From Asterias rubens (taxonomy: Eukaryota > Echinodermata > Asteroidea > Forcipulatida > Asteriidae), in contig NC_047071.1 in the NCBI RefSeq assembly GCF_902459465.1, positions 9,626,002 through 9,690,001 of the forward strand: a stretch of DNA of 64,000 nt. The letters are read 5' to 3'. Position 1 is the first letter of the stretch. The number at the start of each line of letters is the position of its first letter. Both the position numbers and the translations under genes were made by a program. Shown here one piece after another: positions 1 to 10,100 of the stretch. The notes beneath the pieces are model-generated. The model had not been told where the DNA came from, did no database searches, and saw only the letters and a program-made list of their open reading frames with translations.

Positions 1-404
1 AACGTAGAAAAGGAGAAAATTTCTCATATAGAAAACATAAAATCTGCTTTTCTGCTATTCCGATACCAGAAAAGCAGATGGCCACTTTCCGTCCTCCATA
101 CAACGTGCTCTGGTGGCAGTTGATTTGGGTCAATAGCCCAAATAAGTTAAGTGTAGCACTCTCACCTTGAAGGGCTGCCCATAGCAATGTCTCATTAAAA
201 TAAAATTAATAGAAAAACTACTTAAAAAATGCTGCAAGTGCGGTGGCATAACTGTATACGGGCACAGAATAACTGTGTAGATGAATTCAACATACCAAGA
301 TATTCAAGAAGCTAGCTTAGTATTACAGTCAATCCTTCATTCAATGACAACGAAAGGACAGACAGGGGAACATTTTGACTATACATAATTTAAATTCAAC
401 TAAC

Positions 405-1758
405 CTGATTGAGAAACCAAAATTTCCGAATCTGCCTTATCTTTCTCCCTTGTCTCGTCACCCAACCATCCATACTTCATCAGCGTTTCCGCCTTCATCA
501 GTTGGTCTCCACCACTAAATGGCAAGGAGATCACCTCAATGCTGTCTACCGATATGGTGTCGGATGCGAGGCTAGATGGACCCTCTTCATCCGGGATAAC
601 TTCAGTCGCAGCATCAATCTCTCCATCAGACATAATCACCGAATGATGAGCAACTTCAATTTGCTCATCGCCAGCTGGCTCAAGATGGTTTCCCGAACTG
701 TTAAGGTCACCAGTTGAGGATAACAGGGCAGGGGACTCTGAGCCGACAAGCGTTGAGTCTGAGGATACCAAAGTCTCAAGATCAGGTATCTGGCTGCTTG
801 GGGCACTCGGGTTGTTTTCGGATTCATCAAGAGCTGGTGTAAGCTGAAACGGCATTGTGGTGTATGAAGATGAAGCTAAGCCTTCAGCATTGAGGCAAGC
901 GGTAGCCTCAAGATTCTCAACCTGGCTTGCTCCGCCCACGTGGGCTCTGAAGTTAGCAGGGAGGCTTGATGCTGCACTGGGTCTCACGCCCTCGCTTGGT
1001 ACGACGTTGATGGCGCTGCTGCTCCTGCTGGTGTGATGATACTGAACTCTGTCCTCTCTAAGATCAACAAAGTCTGATGAGGAGCCTGATCCAGAGGAAT
1101 CATCAGAATCCTGAAAGAGATCACGCAGAAATTTACAGAAATACGGTATGTAAAAAGGGTCAATAATATTTTGAAGTGACGTGGCTGAGCGGTTAAGAGC
1201 ACCGAATTCAAACTCTGGTGTTTCTGATCACCAGAGTGTGGGTTCGAATCCCGAGCCATGACACTGTCTTCGTCCTTTAGATGGGACGTTAAGCCGTTGG
1301 TCACATGTGTTGTGTACATGTAAGTTCAAATTAATGCCTTTATAGTTTATACAAAAATTCACATTCTTTTTCCCAAGTCCACTTTAATATACTTGCTGCC
1401 TTCAATGCCTCTTTTTTGTGGATGGCTGTGTCATCTTTGCATGTTATTCTTAAATGTAGGCCCCATTTTGTGTTATGTTTAATCGTACTTCATGTACTCA
1501 TAGGTCATTTTTTGCTGCTTTCGTATTTTATTCTTGTGTATTTCATTGTACTGTTGCATGCAGGGCCCCAATGGAGAACAGTTCACAAAACTGATGGGAT
1601 AACTTGGTTTAATAAGGCAATAAAAATAAATAAACACAATTAGAGAATTTGGAATACCTCAGTGCGTCCATGACCGTCTACAATAGTCCAGCCCTTAGGG
1701 GATTCCCCACCGTCACTTTCACAAGACATGTTTCAATCCTCGAAGCTATATTCACATT
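405..1758 (-). CDS. CCPG1: CCPG1-like ER-phagy receptor, N-terminal part (gene continues off the left edge)
   Basis: Two coding exons on the minus strand: 1758-1658 (ATG at 1729, 24 codons) and 1110-405. Acceptors end TTTAG and TTTCAG; donors are GTATTC and GTTAGT. The introns join in phase 0 and the second exon ends in phase 1, so more exons follow beyond the left edge or inside 1-404. About 259 residues are visible. Residues 13-18 read GWTIVD, an LC3-interacting motif (W14, V17) at the same place as the GWTVI motif of vertebrate CCPG1. Residues 25-41 are acidic and serine-rich and end SSSDFVDL, resembling the FIP200-binding motifs of CCPG1. The rest is low-complexity, acidic and Ser-rich. 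The family's membrane segment and luminal coiled coils are not seen here. In vertebrates CCPG1 is a single-pass ER-membrane autophagy receptor induced by ER stress. PBXIP1 is the closest alternative name. The family call rests on short motifs and layout. Confidence 0.6.
1177..1261 (+). repeat. tRNA-like SINE head (family A fragment)
   Basis: A tRNA-Ser/Leu-like segment with an A-box-like GTGGCTGAGCGGTTAAGAG, a long variable arm and a B-box-like GGGTTCGAATCCC. The same sequence occurs inverted at 13785-14131 with a full SINE body, so this is a SINE head rather than a working tRNA gene. It lies in the intron of the CCPG1-like gene. Confidence 0.7.
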
Positions 1759-1819
1759 CTAAACAAGGAAATAAAAACAAAACAAAGTGTTCAAATTTAC
1801 TTTTGGCCTGTGTGTCACC

Positions 1820-2187
1820 TTAAAGGCAGTGGATAGTATTGGTAATTACTCAAAATATTTATTACCATAAAACCTTTCTTGGTGACAAGTAATGGGGAGA
1901 GGTTGATGGTATAAAACATTGTGAGAAACGGCTCCCTCTGAGTGCTATAGTTTTCCACGAATTTGATTTCGAGACCTCGGATTTAGAACTTGAGGTCTCG
2001 AAATCAACCATCTTAACTCACACAACTTTGTGTGACAAGGGTGTTTTTTTCTTTCATTATTATCTCGCAAGTTCGATGACCGATTGAGCTCAAATTTCCA
2101 GAGGTTTGTTATTTTATGCATATGTTGAGATACACCAACTGTGAAGGCTAGTCTTTGACAATTACCAATAGTGTCCACTGCCTTTAA
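1820..2187 (+). repeat. TTAA-bounded MITE, family 1 copy (reverse form)
   Basis: Starts TTAAAGGCAGTGGATAGTAT and ends with the inverted terminus TAGTGTCCACTGCCTTTAA. The interior is a long imperfect palindrome with a GAGACCTC/GAGGTCTC centre. Family 1 is the most abundant repeat in the window. Confidence 0.9.
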
Positions 2188-2426
2188 AGTTTCACTTGTC
2201 ACTGTCACTAAGCATGTTGACTTCAAATCGGTCTACATTATCTTCTACTCCTAAAACTATGAGTTTGTTCCGCTCTGGAGACGATAGCAGAATGAACCCC
2301 ATAGTTCTAGGAGGAATATCTTCAAGGCACTCATGCTGAAATACCCAGGATTGTGAAAGGCTTCAGCATCCTCAACTAACTTGCAACCAAAAGTCATTCT
2401 TCCTAGCTAGCACATAACCTTCTCCT

Positions 2427-2846
2427 AAAGGGTATACTTTTTCCTAACAAAAAACACAATGTCCACAGATTTACATTAAACTTACACAGTTTGAAGATTA
2501 TGATAGTAGAAAGCTTCCCTTGAAGTTTTACTAACTGAGCTGCTGTAGTTTTTGAGAAATGAGTAAAAGTAATAATTTTTGTCTCAGTTTTAGCATGTAA
2601 AAACGTATTAACCAGTTATGCTATGGTTTTGGTATAATATAATAACTGGTTAAGGGGGATTTTACATGCTAAAATCATTTTGGTCTCATGAGACGAAAAT
2701 GATTTTGTGACCTGCTTTTACTCAAAAACTACACAACCTTAGTTAGTAATATTTGAAGGGACGCTTTCTGTTACTATCATTCTCTTCAAACCCTGTAAGT
2801 TTCATGTAAATCTGTGGACATTTTGAAAAAGTACCCGAATCCTTTA
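2427..2846. repeat. Palindromic MITE-like element
   Basis: Inverted termini AAAGGGTATACTTTTTC and GAAAAAGTACCCGAATCCTTT. The second pair, ATGTCCACAGATTTACAT and ATGTAAATCTGTGGACAT, lies inside them. The centre has TTTTAGCATGTAAAA against TTTTACATGCTAAAA. No coding capacity. Confidence 0.75.
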
Positions 2847-2891
2847 AGAAACAAACTAAGACAGCAAACCAAGCCTTCTTCAATGTGGGCC

Positions 2892-3043
2892 TGGGGCCGA
2901 TTTCACAAAGCAATAAAATTCATCGCAAGACAAATTTTCAGTATCACCACAGAGATTTGTATTGTGACATCACACTTTACTTAGCAACTACGATTGATTT
3001 GAAGTTACGATCAATTTGAGACCTTTGTGAAATCGGCCCCTGG
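2892..3043. repeat. Palindromic MITE (GATTTCACAAAG ends)
   Basis: Begins GGGGCCGATTTCACAAAG and ends CTTTGTGAAATCGGCCCC, about 150 bp. The outer sequence matches the shorter elements at 18287, 37857 and 55503. Confidence 0.75.
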
Positions 3044-3574
3044 CTCTGTGGAATACACCTCCTGATAGCTGCAGAAAGCAAACCAATACAATACTTGAAT
3101 CATTCAAGAAATTGCTGAAGACTCACATTTGTTTCAATGATAGTGATTTTTTATCTTGAGGCGCCTTTAATTTTGGCCTTGTGTTCTTTGCAACCTCTAT
3201 AAAACAAGGTATAAACAAACATTTACAGTTATATGTATACTGCACACATGCGCCCTCTTCATGGTAAATCATTGGAGGAGGAACGTTTGCGTGCAGTGGG
3301 AGTTCATAATAGTAGAGGCCTGCTTTATAGATGATCAATCATGAAGACACAGGATATAATTTCTTTTTCAAGTTCAAGCTGCCACTTTCTTATTTTTCTG
3401 ATAAAATAGTAGTAACTAAGTAACTATTATTATTAACTAACTAACATAATTTACTCAAGTGAGATTAGTATTTTGTTTGTAAAAACAGTCACTCAATCAA
3501 TGACAATGTGGCAGTCCAGTTGGACACAGACTTCCCCTGACATGACACTGACAGGCACAGCTACCAAATCGGGG

Positions 3575-4196
3575 GCTGGTCATCTCGCCACCTAGCAAGC
3601 TCGCCACCAACAAAGTCGCCCCCTGCAAAGTCGCCCCCTAACCGGCTCGCCCCGAGTTGTTACAAAGTTGCCCCCTGACAATGTCGCCCCCAAACAATGT
3701 CGCCCCCTAGCAAAGTCGCCCCCTGACAATGTCGCCTCCAGCCAATGTCGCCCCCTAGCAAAGTCGCCCCCAGAAAATAATTAAGGGTTAGGGTTAGTTA
3801 GGGTTAGGGTTAGGGTTAGGGTAAGGGTTAGGGTAAGGGTTAGGGATTAGGGTTAGGGATTAGGGTTTGGGTTAGGGTTAGGGTTAGGGTTAGATCTTCC
3901 ACAAGCACATTACTTCAGATGGAAATTTTTTTGAAAATGTTTTAACTATATTTTTTTACCATAATTATTGTAGCCTTAATTATTTTCCGAACAACATCTG
4001 GGGGCGACTTTGCTAGGGGGCGACATTGGCTGGGGGCGACATTGTCAGGGGGCGACTTTGCTAGGGGGCGACATTGTTTGGGAGCGAGATTGCCAGGGGG
4101 CAAATTTGTTTCAACCCGGGGCGAGCCGGGTAGGGGGCGACTTTGCAGGGGGCGACTTAGTTGGTGGCGAGCTTGTCAGGTGGCGAGATGACCAGC
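3575..4196. mobile_element. Foldback element with a telomere-like core
   Basis: Arms at 3575-3782 and 3968-4196 are reverse complements. They start GCTGGTCATCTCGCCACC and end GGTGGCGAGATGACCAGC. Each arm is a run of about 17-bp units of the type GTCGCCCCCTGACAAT (inverted in the right arm). The core at 3783-3892 is a degenerate run of TTAGGG units, followed by about 75 bp of AT-rich sequence. No ORF of note; a short plus-strand frame over the right arm is only read-through of the repeat. Confidence 0.85.
3783..3892 (+). repeat. Internal telomere-like (TTAGGG)n tract
   Basis: About 17 consecutive TTAGGG-type units with variants such as GTAAGGG, GATTAGGG and GTTTGGG. The tract is interstitial, flanked on both sides by the arms of the foldback element, and is not a chromosome end. 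Confidence 0.9.
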
Positions 4197-4335
4197 ATTC
4201 AATTCCCCTTAACCCTGGCCTCTCTCTAGCGATTGGTGGCTCCACCACCCAGGCCTATAGTTCAGGGAATACATAGAGGATATGAAAAGCACTGTAGTAT
4301 TGTTTGAGCACATTGTTTTGTTCTGTCGTTGAAAT

Positions 4336-4384
4336 TGTTGTTGTTGTTGTTGCTGTTGTTGTTGCTGTTATTTTTGTTATTTTT
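4336..4384 (+). repeat. (TTG)n microsatellite
   Basis: Runs of GTTGTTGTTGTTGTTG with two GCTGTT interruptions, in AT-rich sequence. Confidence 0.8.
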
Positions 4385-4786
4385 TACACCAACATTTATT
4401 ATTTTTTATATTATACAGTTTTACACAAGTCACAGAGACAATCACACACTATCACGTCGGCAAAACCAGTAAATCAAACAAGTAAAAAAATTATCAACGG
4501 GTCAACGTTGTTCATAAATCAAATGCGAGTCTACTTCTGGTTCAGTTCGGAAAATTAAGTTTACTCTCTTCGCACAAATATGGCAATAACAACGAATACG
4601 ATTAAAATGGCCAGCCAAGATCCAGACGTTTCAAATTCAACACTCGCAATGTCGAAAAAGTGCCAGAGCAGTGATTAGCTTTCTCAAATAATGTTGCTTA
4701 ACATTTCAAGAATATTTTCATAACATAATGATCAACTGACATCTTACAGAAAGTGCAGAATTCCTTCAAAAGAAATGTTAACTTAC

Positions 4787-4850
4787 CGACAGAGTTGTCG
4801 CTGATCGCCAGCCGAACAAACCCACACTCAGTGACACACAGTTGGTGACA
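4787..4850 (-). other. Probable non-coding first exon of the CCPG1-like gene (start not defined)
   Basis: On the minus strand a strong donor (GTCG followed by GTAAGT) sits at 4787/4786. It is upstream of the coding exon, whose acceptor (TTTCCTTGTTTAG) at 1759 leaves a 29-base leader before the ATG. A 5' untranslated exon here would explain that acceptor. The transcription start is not visible, and the upstream limit given is nominal. The implied intron is about 3 kb and contains the foldback element at 3575-4196. Confidence 0.35.
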
Positions 4851-5514
4851 TAAATGAGAAAAGAAAAATGGTTGTGTTTATTTTTTTCTCATTCGTGACC
4901 TCTGGTTATGACGTCATTAGGTCATGTATGTTTATTTTTAGAACTGTGTTTAGGCACGTGCTCCGTCTGCCCAATCAAACTTACGGAAATTATCCAATAG
5001 GAAACTAACCCGTCTTCTCTTCTTCCCCAAATTTTACTGGGGCCCGGGGTTGATAACATCTTAAAATTCGTGCAAATAATGAAACTGAGAATATGGGGGA
5101 CCTGGGGTGACACATGGAGGAATAAATTTAGTCCGCCATGGGTGACGTGTGCGCCCTGGCTGGCCCGGGCCAAGTTCCCTTAAAACCTGCTGTGCTTTTT
5201 GTACCTATAGGTTGTATTTTATTCCTCCATGAGTATAGGGACATGGAGGTAGAAATTTCTACCTCGATTCATGGTAGGGATAAATACAAAAGGGCACCAG
5301 TATTTCCCTGCAACCTCAGTATAGTGTCATGACAATTTACAAAAATTATACGTGTACATAGTACATGAGTTGCTATAATTTTTAACGATGTTGCAAAAAG
5401 CCTGCTTAAAATGAAGTTTTCATTTTTTCTTTTACACAGAGAAAACCCCCTCTTAATCCCAATTTCTGTTTTTGAGGGGATGGGGGTTGGGGAGGGGGGG
5501 GGGGGTGTCAGCTG

Positions 5515-5985
5515 CAATGGTGTCCGCCATGCAATACTGTCCGCTCCGGACACTTTTGCATATTATGCAATCGTGTCCGGGGCTATGCAAAAACCGTCCG
5601 GTGGACATTCATGTACATAACTGTATTATGTGCGCGCGTAAGCGAGCGTGCATACACGTGAATTATTCACGTTTTGATTGCAGCGAATACCTGGCGGCCG
5701 AACATTTCCCATGTCATTCATATTTAGCTTGTAAACATGGAGAACGTGTTCCATCGACCATGGAGGAAGAACCTCCTCCATGCATCGACCAAGGGCGTTA
5801 AATTTACTGCAAGGACGGTGTTGCACGGGGGCGACCACAACTGCACATGCAAAATTAAATGTGTCCGGGCGGACACAATTGCATTATGCAGCAGCGTCCG
5901 GGCGGCACGATTGCATAATTATATGCAAAACCGTCCGGCGGACAATATTGCATATGCAATAATGTCCTCCGGATAGTATTTGCAG
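5515..5985. repeat. Clustered short palindromes GTCCGG-GGAC and TTGCATNATGCAA
   Basis: Two clusters (5520-5618 and 5862-5985) alternate GTCCGG/CCGGAC palindromes with TTGCAT/ATGCAA palindromes. ATGCAAAACCGTCCGGCGGAC at about 5925 recurs almost unchanged at about 5584. The 240 bp between lacks them. It may be a degenerate foldback element. It sits 1.1-1.6 kb upstream of the nicalin start codon. No function is assigned. Confidence 0.6.
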
Positions 5986-7122
5986 GAGCTATAATTGCTT
6001 GCGACAGTGGCACTGACTTTATTTGACCCTGGTGAGACAAGGGACTCGATAAATGGGCAAGCTGATGTATGTGTACTATACTGGTGACGTAAAGGGTTGC
6101 CGCTCTGAATTGTTGTTGCAATAAATTATACCCGAAGGCTATGTTAAATTTTGACGTGATGACATATGTTTTGCAGATGTAATTTTTGTCCGATATTGCC
6201 GTCCCCTTCATCGCACAATAAAAATTATAGCCGCATTATGATCTTACAACGCTATTATTACAGGCTCTAAAGACATACAACAGAACAATCTATTGTGATA
6301 AGATGCAGAAGAAGGAGGCAGATATTCTTATTTGTTTAACTTGAATAATATTACAACAAAATAAAATACGGTTTGACCTCCCAGGGGCAGAAGGGAGAAT
6401 GCAACATAAATTAACACACGGCGTGTACTCCCATCCTCCTGCTCCATGCATTTCTTTTGAAAAAACTCCTTAGGAGTATGCAGCACCCAACGCAGGCTCA
6501 AACACTCATCTGCCGTTGGCGGCGTGCGTCAAAATTACATCATACTTCTGACGTCAGGTGTGGGAGTTTGTCAGTTTTGTTCTACACCCCCATCCATATG
6601 TTTTACCTCCATCATCACACAAAGCGGAGCTCTCCCGGCAACAGGAAAACAATGGGCTTACGCGCAATTAATTGCAAAGATGTTTAGTAATACTTTTCAT
6701 TGAAAAGGAGATTTGCATATGCCGCTCTATCATGTGAATGTTGAGTAATAACTCATAGGTCTGAATTTGAACTGCGCTTGTTTCTTTAGTTCTTTTCTTT
6801 TCTTTTTCCATCGAAAAATAATTTGTGTTTCGAACACTGCCAATCAGGGGGCGAGAGTGGGTTGGGCAAACACTGCACCATATCCATAGTGGAGTAAAAA
6901 AATCACAAAGGCCTGTAAAAAACTTGCGGGTACGGTTTTACATGAGCATTTTTCGACATGTGCGAGTTTCGTTGGTTCCCCCTCGTTCACACTCTCGAAG
7001 TGTACGCGAAATTATTTGGGAAAGAGAGTACCAACGAAATAATTCTTCGCGTTTTGCACCATATCCGACTGCAACGGAGACAGTGAAATTGTCCGAAGAT
7101 TTCGACTCAACCCTTGGTCAAG
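5986..7122. other. Region upstream of nicalin
   Basis: No gene or recognised repeat. The 5' untranslated region and promoter of nicalin should lie in its right part. No TATA box or start site could be placed with confidence. Confidence 0.4.
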
Positions 7123-10100
7123 ATGTGGGTGGAAGAATTTGGAGAGGTGTTTGACATGTTTAAGAGTAGTTGGCCGCTAACTTGGCTCTTTCTCGTACCG
7201 GTGCTGATCATGATTTCACCGGTTCACGCAGCCCACGAATTCAGCGCATATCGTATGCAGCAGTTTGATTTGCACGGGACACAATTCGGTAGGTTGGACA
7301 GTGTTGTGTAGTGAATAGTTTAGATACCTATTTCCGACACTACAGTACAGTCAAAGAAGCAGTACACCAAAATTAAAGGGAATTGGGGAAGGCGGTACCG
7401 CCGGTAGAAGTACTGAATTTTCATCTGATAATGGTCATGCATAATATTAATATAATTTGGAAAAGTTTCCGTATGGCGCCACCACTTTTTCATTCGATAT
7501 GAAATAATATAGTATATCTAATTTACCTCAATGAGATATCCCTTTTTGTAAAAAATGTGTGAATAAGTGGTGGCGCCATACGGAAAGTTATCCCGTAATT
7601 TCATTCTTCCATTATCATGATTATGCAATTCGTTTGTTATGAAAATATCAAAATTATATTAATAACTGAAGTTATTTTATTAGCGCCTAATCTAATAAAG
7701 AAAAGAATAATAAATATAATTTTGATATTTTATTTTTAAACAAGTAAAGTTTTACATTAAAAATTTTTGTTTTTTAAATATTTATTTTTGTATTTTTGTT
7801 GCGGCCGGCTAGCATTTAGCCCCACCCTGACTACTGATGTGCAGGCATAGAGTCATATAGACCCAGTGACTGTGACACTGTACTCCTTTTTTCGTAAAAA
7901 GGAAAAGGATAAAGGAGTACGGTGCCCGAGTTACTGGGTCTTTGTGCTCGTAATTACAGGTTTTTTCAACAGCCTCTCACATCCCTAAGTGATCGTCACA
8001 CTTTACATTGTCAAGTTTACATTTAAATCATCAAGCTTTATTCTTTTCTCTTGTTTAGGCTGTCGTAATGCCCTTGTCAACATGGAAGCAAGGCCTATCA
8101 ACACCCCTGTGTTAACAAGACGTTGCATCATCACAAAACTGGCAGATCTAACTGCCGTTAGATACAGGGATATGATGGAACAATCAGCTGGTGGTCTACT
8201 CATATTAATACCCAAAGAGCTTAGTACCTTACCACAGGAAGTTATCAAGGTATTTATTTATGATGTTTTTACTGCATTTTTCCTTGACCAGTGTTGTAGC
8301 TAGACCTGTTTTAGTGGTGGGCTCTAAATTAAATCCAATTCGTTCAACCAAGGGTGGGCGGTTCAACCAAAAATGTTCTTGTTTAGATATGGGGCAATCG
8401 TTGCTGAGGGGCAATCGTTGCTGAATGGCAATCTGGGGAAAGTTTGTACTGGGCAGCACAGTGTATTCTACTCAGAGTGCTGGAGGAAATGTTTTAGTTC
8501 TAGGCAGGCATCACAGGCGATTTCCTTCATGCCCCCTGATCATTGCCATGATGCCTTTCAATTGCTTCAGTAGACATGTACAGTTTCCTGATAGGGTGCC
8601 CTCTGCCAAGAAGAAAATGCCTTGGTGCCCTTGCCCTTTCAAAAACAAAGCATGCATGCCTGCTGTATTCTGTAGCACTCTTCCTAAGAGTCATGTGAAA
8701 TCTAAGCCCCCAGGTTTGCCGTCTTTTCATTATACAGGTACCGTTTCCTAGTTTCAGACTGTTTTGTCATCATTGACTCTCTCTAACCACTGATTATACT
8801 GTACCTTCCTCGTAGCATTGGTTAGAGTTAGAACCACAGATGATGGAGCAGGAGACGACGATGCCTGTGTATTTCGCTCACGAAGATGAGGATCTTCTTG
8901 AAATCCTTGAAGAAGTCCAGAGGGCTGGCGGCTCTGACCAAGCCGGTACTGCTGCAGAAGGTAATTGCCCATCAAGTGCTTTTTATTTTGACAAGACATA
9001 GCTAGTTGAACGTGAACCTGAAAACTGTCCATGAAATAAAGGGAAGGGACAGGGAGTTGGGAGAGGTTGTCAATAACAGTTTCCTTGTTTATTTTATTTA
9101 TGAAAAATTTGTTGCAATAACCTTAACTTTCCCCCATCTTATGATATTCCTACCGCATGTTTTGTTTGGTTCTGTTGGACTGAGGACTGCATTGGTAAAC
9201 CAGGCCCAATTTTATGGCTCTGCTTGCCACCAAGTTCTGCGCTTGCGGTCAACATTCTTCGCTTACATACAGTACAGTGCTTAAGCTCTGATTTTTTTGT
9301 GCTCTCTGTTTAACCTGGAGGATGTAGACTCACAAGCCGATATTCCCTGCTAACTTGTAAAATATGCTTGGTGTATTCGTGAAATTCCTGCTTTCATAAT
9401 GTGCCTATTCTTGGCTTGCGGTAAGCAGAGTCATAAAATTAGCTCCTGATTGTGTGTTAACATGGGATACAGTGTTGGTATGCAAAGAACTTTCTGCGTA
9501 CCTACAGGTTAACAGAAACATGTTATTGCCTTTGTTACCCACAGCTTTACTTGGTGCAGTGTATGCCAATGGCTTCCAGATGGTTGTGAGTGGACCCCAG
9601 GCTAAGCCAATCAAGGATGCACCCATCATCAGCTTGCAGGTAAAGATGACACAAATCCAGTTATTGACCTAAACAACCTGTCATAGTTTTTCTATCTTTA
9701 AAAAACCCACATACATGTAGGATGATATAAAATTGTAAGACAGTGTAAAAACAATCTCCCAAAACTCACTTGTTTAAAGGCACTAGACACTATTGTAATT
9801 GCTCAAAATAATTGTTAGCATAAAAACTTACTTGTTGGCGATCAATGGATAGTATAAAACATTAAGAGAGCAAAATTGAATCCTCACTAAAATATTTGAA
9901 TTTGATATCGATACATCAGAATTTGATTTGAGGTCTTGACTTCCAGCATCTAAAAGCACGCAACTTCGTGCATGTCGTGTGACAAGGTTTTTTTGTTTTT
10001 GTTTTCATTATTATCCCCCAACTTCAATGACCAATTAAGTTCAAATTTTCACAGGTTTGTTATTCTGTGCATATGTTGAGGTACACCAAATGACAATTAC

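Noticed and set aside
1177..1261. Functional tRNA-Ser or tRNA-Leu gene
   Set aside because: A and B boxes are present, but the same sequence heads a SINE at 13,785-14,131 and the stems have mismatches.
3783..3892. Chromosome end
   Set aside because: The TTAGGG tract is degenerate, about 110 bp, and has unique sequence and genes on both sides.
4010..4276. 88-codon Gly-rich plus-strand frame
   Set aside because: It is the right arm of the foldback element read in one frame.
8527..8751. Coding exon between nicalin exons 2 and 3
   Set aside because: Nicalin exons 2 and 3 join in phase with family-matching residues on both sides, so this is intron.
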